12,460 bases of DNA from Bacteroidales bacterium (GTDB lineage Bacteria > Bacteroidota > Bacteroidia > Bacteroidales > WCHB1-69), in contig JAFZUH010000041.1 in NCBI GenBank assembly GCA_017618435.1, positions 1 to 12,460 on the forward strand, written 5' to 3'. Position numbers and translations under genes: made by a program. This document shows, piece by piece, positions 1-9,103 of the stretch (position 1 is its first letter; each line of letters begins with the position of its first letter). The notes below the pieces were generated by a model that was not told the origin of the DNA, did not search any database, and saw only the letters and a list, made by a program, of their open reading frames with translations.

Positions 1-2
1 GC

Positions 3-956
3 ATGAAACTTATCAACAATACGGTTAGCGGTGATGCCAACAACTTGTATGTGAGAAGTAGAAACAATATTCAATTTGTAGAAACCTTTGCGGATACTTC
101 TTCGGTAGGTGTTTATTGCGTAAGAAGTGCAACGGCTTATCCGGCATACGGCAATACGGTTTACGGTATGCGTGCCGATGACCTGTTTGCCAAAGTGGTT
201 TATACTGGTGCTACAGCCATTAACAATGCAGATAAATTTGTAAACGACCTGACCGATGAACATGGCGAGTTCACCAGCAAAGACCATGTGGAAGTAGGCG
301 GTTATCCGTCCAGCCCGGCCCCAATGCCTGCCCCGAGTATGTTGTCAAAGAATAGAAAAGCAGGGTCAGGTCAGGATTTGGACGCAGTGAAATGGATAGA
401 CACCTATCTGCCGATAGAATTGTTGTCCTTCGTTGGTTCTTGTCAGAATGGCATAACCACATTCAATTGGGAAACGATGACGGAAACCAACAACGATTAT
501 TTCACCATAGAGGCAAGTAGCGATGCTATCAACTACGAAGCAATTGCTACAATATCTGGTGCAGGCACCACCTCGCAAAGACAGCAATACAGTTATCATA
601 TCAATACAAATGACGGTATAATGTATTACCGTTTGAGACAAACGGATATAGACGGACAAACGGAAGTCTTTGCCCCGATAGCGGTGAAATGTGAAAATGA
701 GGTTTCATCAGAACCTACAATCAATATCTATCCCCAACCTGCAAGAGATATGTTTGAGATAAACGTTCAAGGCGATGGCGTAGAGATAGAGCAAATGAGT
801 TTGTACAATATGTTGGGCAGTTGTATCAAACGTCAGGTAGTGAACAGCCAGAGGGCTGCAATGAGTTTGGAAACCTTGTCATCAGGCGTTTACAATCTGC
901 TGATAAGACTGTCGGACGGCAAACTGTACAACAGGAAAGTTGTTGTAACGAAATAA
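3..956 (+). CDS. T9SS cargo protein, C-terminal part (5' truncated by window)
   Basis: This is the last 317 residues of a secreted or surface protein of the type IX secretion system. The reading frame is open to the window edge, and the Met at base 3 is followed by no hydrophobic signal peptide, which a T9SS cargo needs for Sec export. The true start therefore lies upstream. Residues 1-99 are not recognised. Residues about 100-112 form a Pro/Ser/Ala-rich linker. From residue 136 (LPIELLSF) to about 228 runs the small beta-sandwich module often found just before T9SS sorting domains, with NDYFTIEASSD and YYRLRQTDIDG motifs. Residues about 238-317 match a type A C-terminal sorting domain: INIYPQPARD, then SLYNMLG, then SSGVYNLLIRLSDG and a terminal KVVVTK. 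By family knowledge this domain directs passage through SprA and attachment or release by the PorU sortase. Catalytic or binding function of the missing N-terminal part cannot be inferred. Confidence 0.88.
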   Translation: MKLINNTVSGDANNLYVRSRNNIQFVETFADTSSVGVYCVRSATAYPAYGNTVYGMRADDLFAKVVYTGATAINNADKFVNDLTDEHGEFTSKDHVEVGGYPSSPAPMPAPSMLSKNRKAGSGQDLDAVKWIDTYLPIELLSFVGSCQNGITTFNWETMTETNNDYFTIEASSDAINYEAIATISGAGTTSQRQQYSYHINTNDGIMYYRLRQTDIDGQTEVFAPIAVKCENEVSSEPTINIYPQPARDMFEINVQGDGVEIEQMSLYNMLGSCIKRQVVNSQRAAMSLETLSSGVYNLLIRLSDGKLYNRKVVVTK

Positions 957-980
957 TAAATAAATGTTTTAAAATGTGTG

Positions 981-1009
981 GAGTCGCAATTTATTGCGGC
1001 TCTTTTTTT
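981..1009 (+). terminator. Rho-independent terminator after the T9SS cargo gene
   Basis: A 9-bp stem (GAGTCGCAA pairing with TTGCGGCTC, with one G-T wobble) encloses a 4-base TTTA loop and is followed directly by seven T residues. It lies 25 bp past the cargo stop codon and 65 bp before ruvA. It should separate the cargo transcript from the ruvA-sprA unit. Confidence 0.85.
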
Positions 1010-1073
1010 ATTCTCTATCATAATACAATAAACAATAAAAAAAAACGTTTTCTTTATTCCGATAATTATAGTT

Positions 1074-1664
1074 ATGATAGAGTATATAGAAGGAAAATTA
1101 GTAGAAAAAACACCCACTTCCGCTGTGATATATTGCGGTGGAGTGGCATATATGATATGGGTTTCGCTGAATACGTATGCCCAACTGCCTCAGGAAGGGA
1201 ATAATACGAGGTTGTACACCCATTTGCAGATAAAGGAAGATGCCCATGTCTTGTTCGGATTTGCCAACAAGACAGAGCGGCAGATGTTCCGTCAGTTGAT
1301 TACCATTTCGGGTGTTGGTGCCTTGACGGCACAAATGATGTTGTCGTCTATGAGTGTGTCGGAATTGTCCACTTGTATTGTGGCGGGCAATGCAGGTGCC
1401 TTGCAAAGCATAAAAGGAATAGGAGCCAAGACTGCCCAAAGAATAGTGATAGAATTGAAAGACAAGTTGTCCAAATCGGATATTGTTTTTGAAGAAAACA
1501 CAGTCGGTTCGAACAATACCATAAAAATAGAAGCAATAGCCGCCTTGACTTCTTTAGGTTTTAAGAAAGAGGCTGTAGAGAAAGTAATCAACAAATTGCT
1601 TGCAGATACCGCTGAAGATATGACGGTGGAAGAATTGATAAAAAAAGGCTTAAAATTATTGTAA
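1074..1664 (+). CDS. ruvA: Holliday junction branch migration protein RuvA
   Basis: RuvA binds four-way DNA junctions as a tetramer and loads the RuvB helicase motor for branch migration in recombinational repair. The 196-residue protein has the usual length and order. An N-terminal OB-fold (about 1-62) opens with MIEYIEGKLVEKTP and ends near HVLFGFANKTER. Domain II carries two helix-hairpin-helix motifs, ISGVGALTA (78-86) and IKGIGAKTA (113-121), which contact the DNA backbone. A variable linker (about 135-148) leads to domain III (149-196), the RuvB-binding three-helix bundle containing LTSLGFKKEAVEKVI. The ATG at 1074 fits the family N-terminus; no Shine-Dalgarno sequence precedes it, only an AT-rich leader, as is usual in Bacteroidota. 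I see no clear TAnnTTTG promoter between the upstream terminator and the start. sprA follows after two bases, so the pair is likely an operon. ruvB and ruvC are not in the window. Confidence 0.97.
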   Translation: MIEYIEGKLVEKTPTSAVIYCGGVAYMIWVSLNTYAQLPQEGNNTRLYTHLQIKEDAHVLFGFANKTERQMFRQLITISGVGALTAQMMLSSMSVSELSTCIVAGNAGALQSIKGIGAKTAQRIVIELKDKLSKSDIVFEENTVGSNNTIKIEAIAALTSLGFKKEAVEKVINKLLADTAEDMTVEELIKKGLKLL

Positions 1665-1666
1665 CA

Positions 1667-4600
1667 TTGAAGAACGGCACCTCTTTCTTTGCTATTGTTT
1701 TAACTGCATTGTTGCTGATGATTGCAACAACACTGCCTGCTGTGCCTTTTGGGGTGCAGCATAACAATAACGGAAAAGAACACAGTGCCGTTAGTTGGCA
1801 GTTTTTTGTTTCGGCCACCGATAGCCCCGAAACACCTAAGGTTAAGATACCTCAAACCTATGACCCTTATGGCAAACAGCATGGCAGTCCTTGGCATTTG
1901 GCTCAGCCCTCCAATATGCAACAGGAGGTTATTTATGACCCCAAGTCAAAAACATATACATTTCAAAACAAGATAGGCTCATTGAACAACGGGACACCAG
2001 CCTCTCTCAATATGGACGAGTATTTGAATTATGATTTGGACAAATCGAAAAGAGACTATTGGCGTCAGCGGGCAGGTGCTTCTGTCGGAGGCGACCCCAG
2101 TGCCGGCATTATCCCGCAAATACGCGTACCCGGTGAGATTTTTCACAATATATTTGGTAGCAATCTTATCGAAATCCGTCCTTCGGGTTCGGTAGAGTTG
2201 TTTTTCAAATATGTGTATCAGTTTAATGACAACAAGGCATTGGATATAAAGCAAAGAAGAAATCACATGTTTGATTTCGATGCCGATATTCAATTGAATT
2301 TGAAAGCGAAAATCGGGGATAAAATCAATTATGACCTTAATTACAACTCCAAGGCTTCGTTTGATTTTGAAAACAAGTTCAAACTCCGTTATGAGGGGAA
2401 AGAAGACGATATAATCAAATTGGCGGAATTCGGTAATGTAACCATGCCTTTGCGAAGTTCGCTCATACAAGGTTCCCAAACATTGTTCGGTGGCAAATTG
2501 CAACTGCAATTCGGAAAATTGTTGCTGACAACCGTTATTTCCCAACAGGACGGACAGAAAAAAAACATTACCCTTTCGGGTGGTTCGGAGTTGAATACCT
2601 TTGATTTCAGAGCAGATGATTATGAAGAAAACAGACACTTTTTTATAGCACAATATTTTTATGACCACTACAATGAAGCCTTGGAAACATTACCTTTGGT
2701 AAATTCAAAAATAAATATTGTCCGTATAGAGGTGTGGAGAACTAATGTCGGTTCTGCTGTAACAGAAAACCGTAACATTGTGGCGATTACAGATTTGGGT
2801 GAACCCAAACCAGCCCATAGGAATATTCATACAAAAACATCAAGAGCATATCCCACCAACGATGCCAACGATTTTTTGGAAGGTATCAATCAAGACCAAT
2901 TAAAAGATTTGAACACCGCTTTCAACTATTTGAAAGTATATAGGGGAGGAATGTCATCTGGAACAGATTTTGAAAAGGTAGAATCAGCACGCTTGTTGTC
3001 GCCTTCGGAATATACGGTTAATACCAAATTGGGTTTCATTTCGTTGAACACCAAATTGAATGCCGACCAAGTTTTGGCCGTTGCTTTTCAATATACACTC
3101 TTGGGTGATACAACCGTTTATCAGGTCGGGCAGTTTTCCAACGAGGTGGAAACGCCGAATTGCCTTGTGGTAAAATTGTTGAAGAGTACTGCTGTCAATA
3201 CGCAAATCCCGATGTGGAAATTGATGATGAAAAATGTCTATTCTTTGAATACCTATCAATTGGCCAATGAAGATTTTCGTTTGAACATTCTTTACAGAGG
3301 CGAAGAAGGGGGCATAGCCAAAGGATATTTTTCAGATGTTGCTGAAGATATAAAAGGTGTTGCTCTTATTAAATTGTTGGGTATGGATAGGTTGAACAGA
3401 CAATTGGACGCTGTTTCGGACGGTTTGTACGACTTTATCGACAATGCAGCCACAGCAGGCGGTACCATGCAGTCGTCAAACGGCAGGGTTTACTTGCCTT
3501 TGGTAGAACCTTTTGGTAAAGATTTGCGGAAAGCCATGGCATCAGACCCTGTTGCGGCAGAAAAATACGCTTTTGACTCCCTTTATACCCAAACAAAAGT
3601 TTTGGCACAACAATATCCCGACAAGAACAAGTTTTATTTGGAAGGCAGTTTCAAATCTTCGTTGGGTTCGGTGGTTTCACTGGGCATGACAAGTATTGCA
3701 CAAGGGTCGGTTGTGGTTACCGCCGGCGGTATTACTTTGCAGGAAAATATAGATTATACCGTGGATTATAATATGGGAACCGTGCGTATTACAAACGAAA
3801 GTTATATGCAGTCGGGTACTCCTATCAATATTTCGGTGGAAAGTCAGAATGCGTTTTCACAGAAAAAGACAATGTTCGGTTTGAATGCCGAGTATCAGTT
3901 CAGTAAGAATTTCTTGGCAGGATTTACGGTGTTGAATTTGCGTGAACGTATTCCTGACGGAACCGTCAAGGTGGATTTTGGCGAAGAACCCATCAACAAT
4001 ACAATCTGGGGAATGAATTTGTCGTATCAGAAAAATTCAAGGGCGATTACAAAAATATTGAATTATCTGCCGTTTTATAGTTCTACTGCCGATTCCCGTT
4101 TCCAATTTGACGGTGAATTTGCCCATTTTGTGCCGGGGCATTCCCGCCTGATAGGCAGAGGCAAACGTGGTGAATTGTATGTTGATGATTTTGAGGCGGC
4201 CACATCGTCTTATGATTTGCGTTCCATGCTGATGTGGAAAATGGCAAGTACACCCCAAGGTCAAACCAAGGCGGGCATGTTTCCCGAAGCGGCTCCTTCT
4301 ACAGGTTTGGCCTATGGATACAATAGGGCAATGTTGGCATGGCATATTGTAGACCCCATTTTTCATGACAAATCGGAATCGGGCAAATTCAACAACAGCA
4401 TAGATGAAGAAGCCCGCTCGCAGATGTATTCACGAAGGGTAAAAGTGGCGGAAGTGTTCCCTAATCGTCCCGTATTGACAAGTTCGGGAGAGGATCCTTA
4501 TATTTCTGTTTTTGATTTGGCTTTTTATCCGCAACAGAGAGGTCCTTACAATTATGATGCGTTGCCGTCATCATTTTCTGCCGGGTTGAATTATAACGGT

Positions 4601-7600
4601 ACCTTGGCCAATCCCGCTTCCCGTTGGGGCGGTATTATGCGGAAACTGGATATTACCGATTTTGAAAATTCAAATATTGAATACATCGAATTTTGGATGT
4701 TAGACCCCTTTTTGGATTCCACATCACATAGCGGAGGTACATTTTATATCAATTTGGGAGATATTTCAGAAGATATATTGCGGGACGGTCGCAAATCGTT
4801 TGAACATGGTCTGCCTGCCGATGGCAGCGATGACGGCGTGGACTATACAATATGGGGAAGGGTTCCTGTCAATCAGTCTATAGTAAGTGCTTTTGACAAT
4901 AGTTTGTCATCAAGAAGGTATCAGGATGTCGGGTATGACGGTTTGTACGATTCGTTGGAACGCATACATTTTGCTTCTTATTTGTCCACTTTGCAAGGCA
5001 TACTTGACCCCGCTATATTCCAACAATTTTATAATGACCCGTCAGGCGATAATTATCATTATTTTAGGGGGGCGGATTACGATGCCGAAAAAACAAGCAT
5101 ATTGGAACGTTACAGATTGTATAATCAGGCAGACGGTAATTCTCCGACAGACAACGACCAAACCGAATCGTATTCCACGCAGGCAACTACAACGCCTAAT
5201 ATGGAAGATATTAACAATGACAATACGATGAGTGAAGATGAACGTTATTACCAATACGAGATGCAACTTCACCCCAATATGGTGATTGGCGAAAGTTATA
5301 TCAACGACATACAGGAAAGTACGGTAACATTGCCCAATGGCAGTGTCAGACAGGTGAAATGGTATCAGTTTAAAGTTCCTGTCAAAAGTCCCGATTTGGT
5401 AGTTGGAGGCATTTCCGGTTTTAGTTCCATCCGTTTTATGCGTATGTTTCTAAAAGGTTTTGCTTCACCTGTTGTATTGCGTTTCGCCTCTTTGGAATTG
5501 GTTAGGGGTTCTTGGAGAAGATATACGGAAGATTTGAGGGAAGATGGCGGTTATCCTGTTAATATATCGGAAGAAACCACATTTAACGTTTCTACCGTAA
5601 GTTTGGAAGAAAACGCCCAACGTTCACCTATTCCATACAAAATGCCTGCAGGCGTTGCCCGTGAAAAAGCATTGGTCGGACAAAACGACAAAGAACTTGA
5701 TGAACAGTCTTTGACGATGAAAGTTACCAATTTGTCAGATGGAGATGCACGGGCGGTATACAAAAACACTTCTTACGATTTCCGTAGATTTAAGGCATTG
5801 AGATGTTACTTGCATGGAGAAAAGGTTTTTGAAGAAGAATCGTTGAACAAGGGAGATGTGGTCTTTTTCATTCGTTTGGGTTCCGATTTTTCTGAAAATT
5901 ACTATGAATATGTTATGCCTTTCGATTTGACGGCATGGGGGGAAACCGATACCGCACAGATTTGGCCTCAATCAAATTATATGGAAATAGATTTGCAGAA
6001 GATGATTAATGCCAAACAAGACCGCAATATGGCTGTCCGTTATGAAAATACAGTCAAAATGACAGATGTTTATTCGGTTCCCGATGGTAATAATACAATC
6101 AATGTTGTGGGTAGTCCAAATCTCGGAGAGGTGAAGATTATTATGATGGGTATTCGTAATCCGAGAAAGAAAATGTTGGCGGACAATGATGATATGCAAC
6201 CTCATTCTGTGGAGGTTTGGGTCAATGAGTTGCGTTTGGGCAATTTTGAAGAAAAAGGCGGTTGGGCTGCTCTTGGTTCTATGCGTCTTGATTTGGCCGA
6301 TTTGGGCGATGTGTCTGTTTCAGGTAGCATCACCACTGCAGGTTTCGGGGCTTTGGAATCGGGTACATACGATAGACAAATGGAAACAACAACCTCGCTG
6401 GCTGTTTCCACTACCTTGCAAATGGGAAAATTGCTCCCCGAAAAATGGGCGATAAATCTCCCTGTCCATTATGATTTTTCCCGCAATGTGTCCCGTCCGG
6501 AATACAATCTTTTGAATCCTGATGTTAAATTGAAAGATGACCTTAAAACATATCGTACTGCACATGAACGCGATTCCATAAAAAGACAAACCCGTTCTTT
6601 GACACAACGGCAAAACGTTAATCTTATCAATGTCAGAAAAGATAGAAATAGCGACAAAAAAGCACATTTTTGGGATGTGGAAAATCTTGACTTTTCGTAT
6701 GCTTATACTGAGTTGAAAAGTTATGATGTGGATATGGAATACAACAACGAAAAAACGCATAGGGGAAGTATCGGTTACAACTATAATACAACGCCGAAAA
6801 AGTTGGAGTTTTTCAAAAAAGCACCCAAGTTCAGCAAAAACAAGTGGTTTAAAATCATTTCCGATATGCACATCAATTTGTATCCTAAAACATTATCATT
6901 CCAAACCGAAGTTTATCGTTTGTTCAATGAAAGCAAAATCAGGAACAAATCCGTTGGCGATATTATTATAGAGCCTACTTTTGTCAAGGCTTTTGAGTGG
7001 TCGAGAGATTATGTGTTGAAATGGGATATATTCCAAGCGTTAAAATTCGATTATTCCGCTTCTGTAAAATCCCGTCTTGACGAACCGCAAGGAAGAATTG
7101 ATACCAAACAAAAAAAGAATGTAATTTGGAAAAGTTTTGGCAAAGGTGGCGATATGGACGACTTCTCCCAAACCATCAACATCAATTATCAATTGCCTAT
7201 CAATAAAATTCCGATATTTAGTTTTATTACAGCCAATGCCCGATATAGTGCCACTTATATGTGGACGAGCAGTGCCGATGCCATTGCGTATTTGGGCAAT
7301 TCGATAGAAAATTCAAATACCAAACAGGCAAATATTGTTGCAAATTTCACAACCTTATACAATCAATCTAAATATTTAAGAAAGGTTAACCAACGTACTT
7401 TCGGCGGCAGTTTGAAAGACAAGCCTATTTTGAAGGAAAAACAGGAAAAGCTAAAAATGCCCGACTTGAAAGGTCTGACCAAACAGCAACAGGATTCTGT
7501 TAGAAAAGAGTTTCAGAAAAAACAGCAGGAAACCAAAGACAAACCCAATGTGGGCAAAGAAATACTTGATAACTTCCTGCGTTTGGTGATGTTGGTTAAG

Positions 7601-9016
7601 AATGCTTCGTTTGTTTACACCGAAGGCAATGGAACCACCATGTCAGGCTTTATGCTAAAACCCCAATATATTGGTTTGAACAGTCAGTATAACGGTGCTC
7701 CCGGATTTTTGTTCGTCTTTGGTCATCAGGATGCCAACATCAGGTATAGGGCAGCACAAAACGGGTGGCTTACAACAAGTGATTTGCTGAATACTCCCTA
7801 TGTAAGAAGACATAATACCAATATTTCGGCAAAAGTGTCTTTGGAACCTATCAAAGACCTGAAAATAGATTTGACAGCTACAAGAACATACAGTTCAATT
7901 GAACAATCGTATTTCTTGCCCGATTCCAATGGGATATACAGAGATTATTCCCAACGCAAAAATGGAGGTTTTTCCATCACAACCATCTGTGTGAATACAT
8001 TGTTTGAACGAAATATAGACGGGAAATTAGCCTTGTTTAATTTTAGGAAAAAAGGAGTTACGGAGTCGGATTTGTCGGGTTTGAGCAGCAGGTATCAGAG
8101 TATGACTTTTGAAAAATTCAAAGAAAATCGTATTGTTATCGCCAAACGTTTGGCTGAATACCGTATGTCAAAACGCAGTTCCTACAATCCGGGCAGCAAT
8201 GTTTATCCTGACGGATACGGACAACTTAATCAAGATGTTTTGTTGCATGCATTCTTGGCTGCTTATACGGGACGAAGTGCAGGTAAAGTGAATATAAATT
8301 CTCCGTTTACCAAAATACCGCTCCCCAACTGGAGAATTTCTTATAATGGTATCACCAAAATACCCGGGGTGAACAAGGTGTTCCAAAATATCAACATAAC
8401 ACATTCTTATACCTGTGTTTATCAAATAGGAGGTTATGCTACCAATGTGGCTTATATAGAAAGTGACGGCGATTTGCAAAACATAAAAGACGCTTTGGAA
8501 AATTTCATTCCGGCAACAGAGGTGGGTTCTGTTTCTATTACAGAAGCGATGAATCCTATTATCGGATTTGATTTTTCAATGAAAAACAGTTTGCAATTCA
8601 AAATGGAATGGAGAAAATCACGTACGGTAACTTTGGCGATGACCAATTTCCAAGTAACGGAAGTTACTAATGATGAACTGATATTTGGTGCGGGTTATCG
8701 TTTTAAGGACTTGAAACTAACCTTTGATTTTGCCGGTAGGAAAAAAACTACAGACGGTGAGTTGATGCTTCGGGCTGATTTTTCCATCAAAAACAACAAA
8801 ACAGTATTGCGGAAACTGGAAGAAGAAACCAACATTCCATCGGCAGGACAGAATGTGCTTAATATTGCTGTCAGTGCAGAATATCAGATAACGAAGAATT
8901 TCTTGGTGAAACTTTTCTATAATCATATATTGCGTGAACCTCATTTGGCCAATCAGTTCAAAACGGTCAATATAGATGCCGGACTTAGCCTGAAAGTGAT
9001 GTTGTCTAATTTGTAA
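1667..9016 (+). CDS. sprA: T9SS outer-membrane translocon SprA/Sov
   Basis: SprA is the outer-membrane channel through which folded T9SS cargo leaves the cell. In Flavobacterium it is known to form a single-chain 36-strand beta-barrel with a lateral gate that engages PorV. The 2449 residues match the roughly 2400-2500 of known SprA/Sov proteins. Visible family landmarks are GSNLIEIRPSGSVELFFKY (from residue 164), the following NHMFDFDADIQLNLKAKIGD region, RGELYVDDFEAA (near 838) and VEVWVNELRLGNF (from 1515). Long runs of alternating beta-strand sequence continue to the C-terminus, which ends NIDAGLSLKVMLSNL. The start used is TTG at 1667, two bases after the ruvA stop. It gives a Lys-containing N-terminus and hydrophobic residues 7-24 resembling a Sec signal peptide. 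The first ATG (1718, residue 18) would cut that signal in half. A Lys/Gln-rich hydrophilic stretch lies at about 1922-1961. The frame is intact throughout, with no sign of decay. Start confidence is moderate; identity confidence is very high. Confidence 0.96.
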   Translation: MKNGTSFFAIVLTALLLMIATTLPAVPFGVQHNNNGKEHSAVSWQFFVSATDSPETPKVKIPQTYDPYGKQHGSPWHLAQPSNMQQEVIYDPKSKTYTFQNKIGSLNNGTPASLNMDEYLNYDLDKSKRDYWRQRAGASVGGDPSAGIIPQIRVPGEIFHNIFGSNLIEIRPSGSVELFFKYVYQFNDNKALDIKQRRNHMFDFDADIQLNLKAKIGDKINYDLNYNSKASFDFENKFKLRYEGKEDDIIKLAEFGNVTMPLRSSLIQGSQTLFGGKLQLQFGKLLLTTVISQQDGQKKNITLSGGSELNTFDFRADDYEENRHFFIAQYFYDHYNEALETLPLVNSKINIVRIEVWRTNVGSAVTENRNIVAITDLGEPKPAHRNIHTKTSRAYPTNDANDFLEGINQDQLKDLNTAFNYLKVYRGGMSSGTDFEKVESARLLSPSEYTVNTKLGFISLNTKLNADQVLAVAFQYTLLGDTTVYQVGQFSNEVETPNCLVVKLLKSTAVNTQIPMWKLMMKNVYSLNTYQLANEDFRLNILYRGEEGGIAKGYFSDVAEDIKGVALIKLLGMDRLNRQLDAVSDGLYDFIDNAATAGGTMQSSNGRVYLPLVEPFGKDLRKAMASDPVAAEKYAFDSLYTQTKVLAQQYPDKNKFYLEGSFKSSLGSVVSLGMTSIAQGSVVVTAGGITLQENIDYTVDYNMGTVRITNESYMQSGTPINISVESQNAFSQKKTMFGLNAEYQFSKNFLAGFTVLNLRERIPDGTVKVDFGEEPINNTIWGMNLSYQKNSRAITKILNYLPFYSSTADSRFQFDGEFAHFVPGHSRLIGRGKRGELYVDDFEAATSSYDLRSMLMWKMASTPQGQTKAGMFPEAAPSTGLAYGYNRAMLAWHIVDPIFHDKSESGKFNNSIDEEARSQMYSRRVKVAEVFPNRPVLTSSGEDPYISVFDLAFYPQQRGPYNYDALPSSFSAGLNYNGTLANPASRWGGIMRKLDITDFENSNIEYIEFWMLDPFLDSTSHSGGTFYINLGDISEDILRDGRKSFEHGLPADGSDDGVDYTIWGRVPVNQSIVSAFDNSLSSRRYQDVGYDGLYDSLERIHFASYLSTLQGILDPAIFQQFYNDPSGDNYHYFRGADYDAEKTSILERYRLYNQADGNSPTDNDQTESYSTQATTTPNMEDINNDNTMSEDERYYQYEMQLHPNMVIGESYINDIQESTVTLPNGSVRQVKWYQFKVPVKSPDLVVGGISGFSSIRFMRMFLKGFASPVVLRFASLELVRGSWRRYTEDLREDGGYPVNISEETTFNVSTVSLEENAQRSPIPYKMPAGVAREKALVGQNDKELDEQSLTMKVTNLSDGDARAVYKNTSYDFRRFKALRCYLHGEKVFEEESLNKGDVVFFIRLGSDFSENYYEYVMPFDLTAWGETDTAQIWPQSNYMEIDLQKMINAKQDRNMAVRYENTVKMTDVYSVPDGNNTINVVGSPNLGEVKIIMMGIRNPRKKMLADNDDMQPHSVEVWVNELRLGNFEEKGGWAALGSMRLDLADLGDVSVSGSITTAGFGALESGTYDRQMETTTSLAVSTTLQMGKLLPEKWAINLPVHYDFSRNVSRPEYNLLNPDVKLKDDLKTYRTAHERDSIKRQTRSLTQRQNVNLINVRKDRNSDKKAHFWDVENLDFSYAYTELKSYDVDMEYNNEKTHRGSIGYNYNTTPKKLEFFKKAPKFSKNKWFKIISDMHINLYPKTLSFQTEVYRLFNESKIRNKSVGDIIIEPTFVKAFEWSRDYVLKWDIFQALKFDYSASVKSRLDEPQGRIDTKQKKNVIWKSFGKGGDMDDFSQTININYQLPINKIPIFSFITANARYSATYMWTSSADAIAYLGNSIENSNTKQANIVANFTTLYNQSKYLRKVNQRTFGGSLKDKPILKEKQEKLKMPDLKGLTKQQQDSVRKEFQKKQQETKDKPNVGKEILDNFLRLVMLVKNASFVYTEGNGTTMSGFMLKPQYIGLNSQYNGAPGFLFVFGHQDANIRYRAAQNGWLTTSDLLNTPYVRRHNTNISAKVSLEPIKDLKIDLTATRTYSSIEQSYFLPDSNGIYRDYSQRKNGGFSITTICVNTLFERNIDGKLALFNFRKKGVTESDLSGLSSRYQSMTFEKFKENRIVIAKRLAEYRMSKRSSYNPGSNVYPDGYGQLNQDVLLHAFLAAYTGRSAGKVNINSPFTKIPLPNWRISYNGITKIPGVNKVFQNINITHSYTCVYQIGGYATNVAYIESDGDLQNIKDALENFIPATEVGSVSITEAMNPIIGFDFSMKNSLQFKMEWRKSRTVTLAMTNFQVTEVTNDELIFGAGYRFKDLKLTFDFAGRKKTTDGELMLRADFSIKNNKTVLRKLEEETNIPSAGQNVLNIAVSAEYQITKNFLVKLFYNHILREPHLANQFKTVNIDAGLSLKVMLSNL

Positions 9017-9043
9017 TATGTTGATATGTCTTATTGAAAATAA

Positions 9044-9074
9044 TGTGCAAAGTTGTACAAAAATATTACCTTTG
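9044..9074 (+). promoter_or_regulatory. Predicted Bacteroidota-type promoter for the AsmA-family gene
   Basis: TACCTTTG at 9067-9074 matches the Bacteroidota -7 consensus TAnnTTTG exactly. A TGTG at 9044-9047 sits 19 bp upstream, where the TTTG-like -33 element is expected, and matches it in three of four bases. Transcription would begin near 9081, leaving a short AT-rich leader of about 23 bases before the ATG. The spacer also contains an imperfect dyad, TGTGCAA-AG-TTGTACA (9044-9059). I see no terminator hairpin after sprA, so some read-through from the ruvA-sprA unit is possible as well. Confidence 0.65.
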
Positions 9075-9103
9075 CTTTTGTTGAATAAATAATATAAAAA
9101 ATC

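Noticed and set aside
821..1204. 127-codon + frame spanning the cargo gene end, terminator and ruvA start
   Set aside because: It runs through a clear terminator and overlaps two genuine genes in another frame; the product is low-complexity and unrecognisable.
1979..2668. 229-codon minus-strand open frame inside sprA
   Set aside because: It lies wholly antisense to the conserved N-terminal region of SprA and shows no motif of its own.
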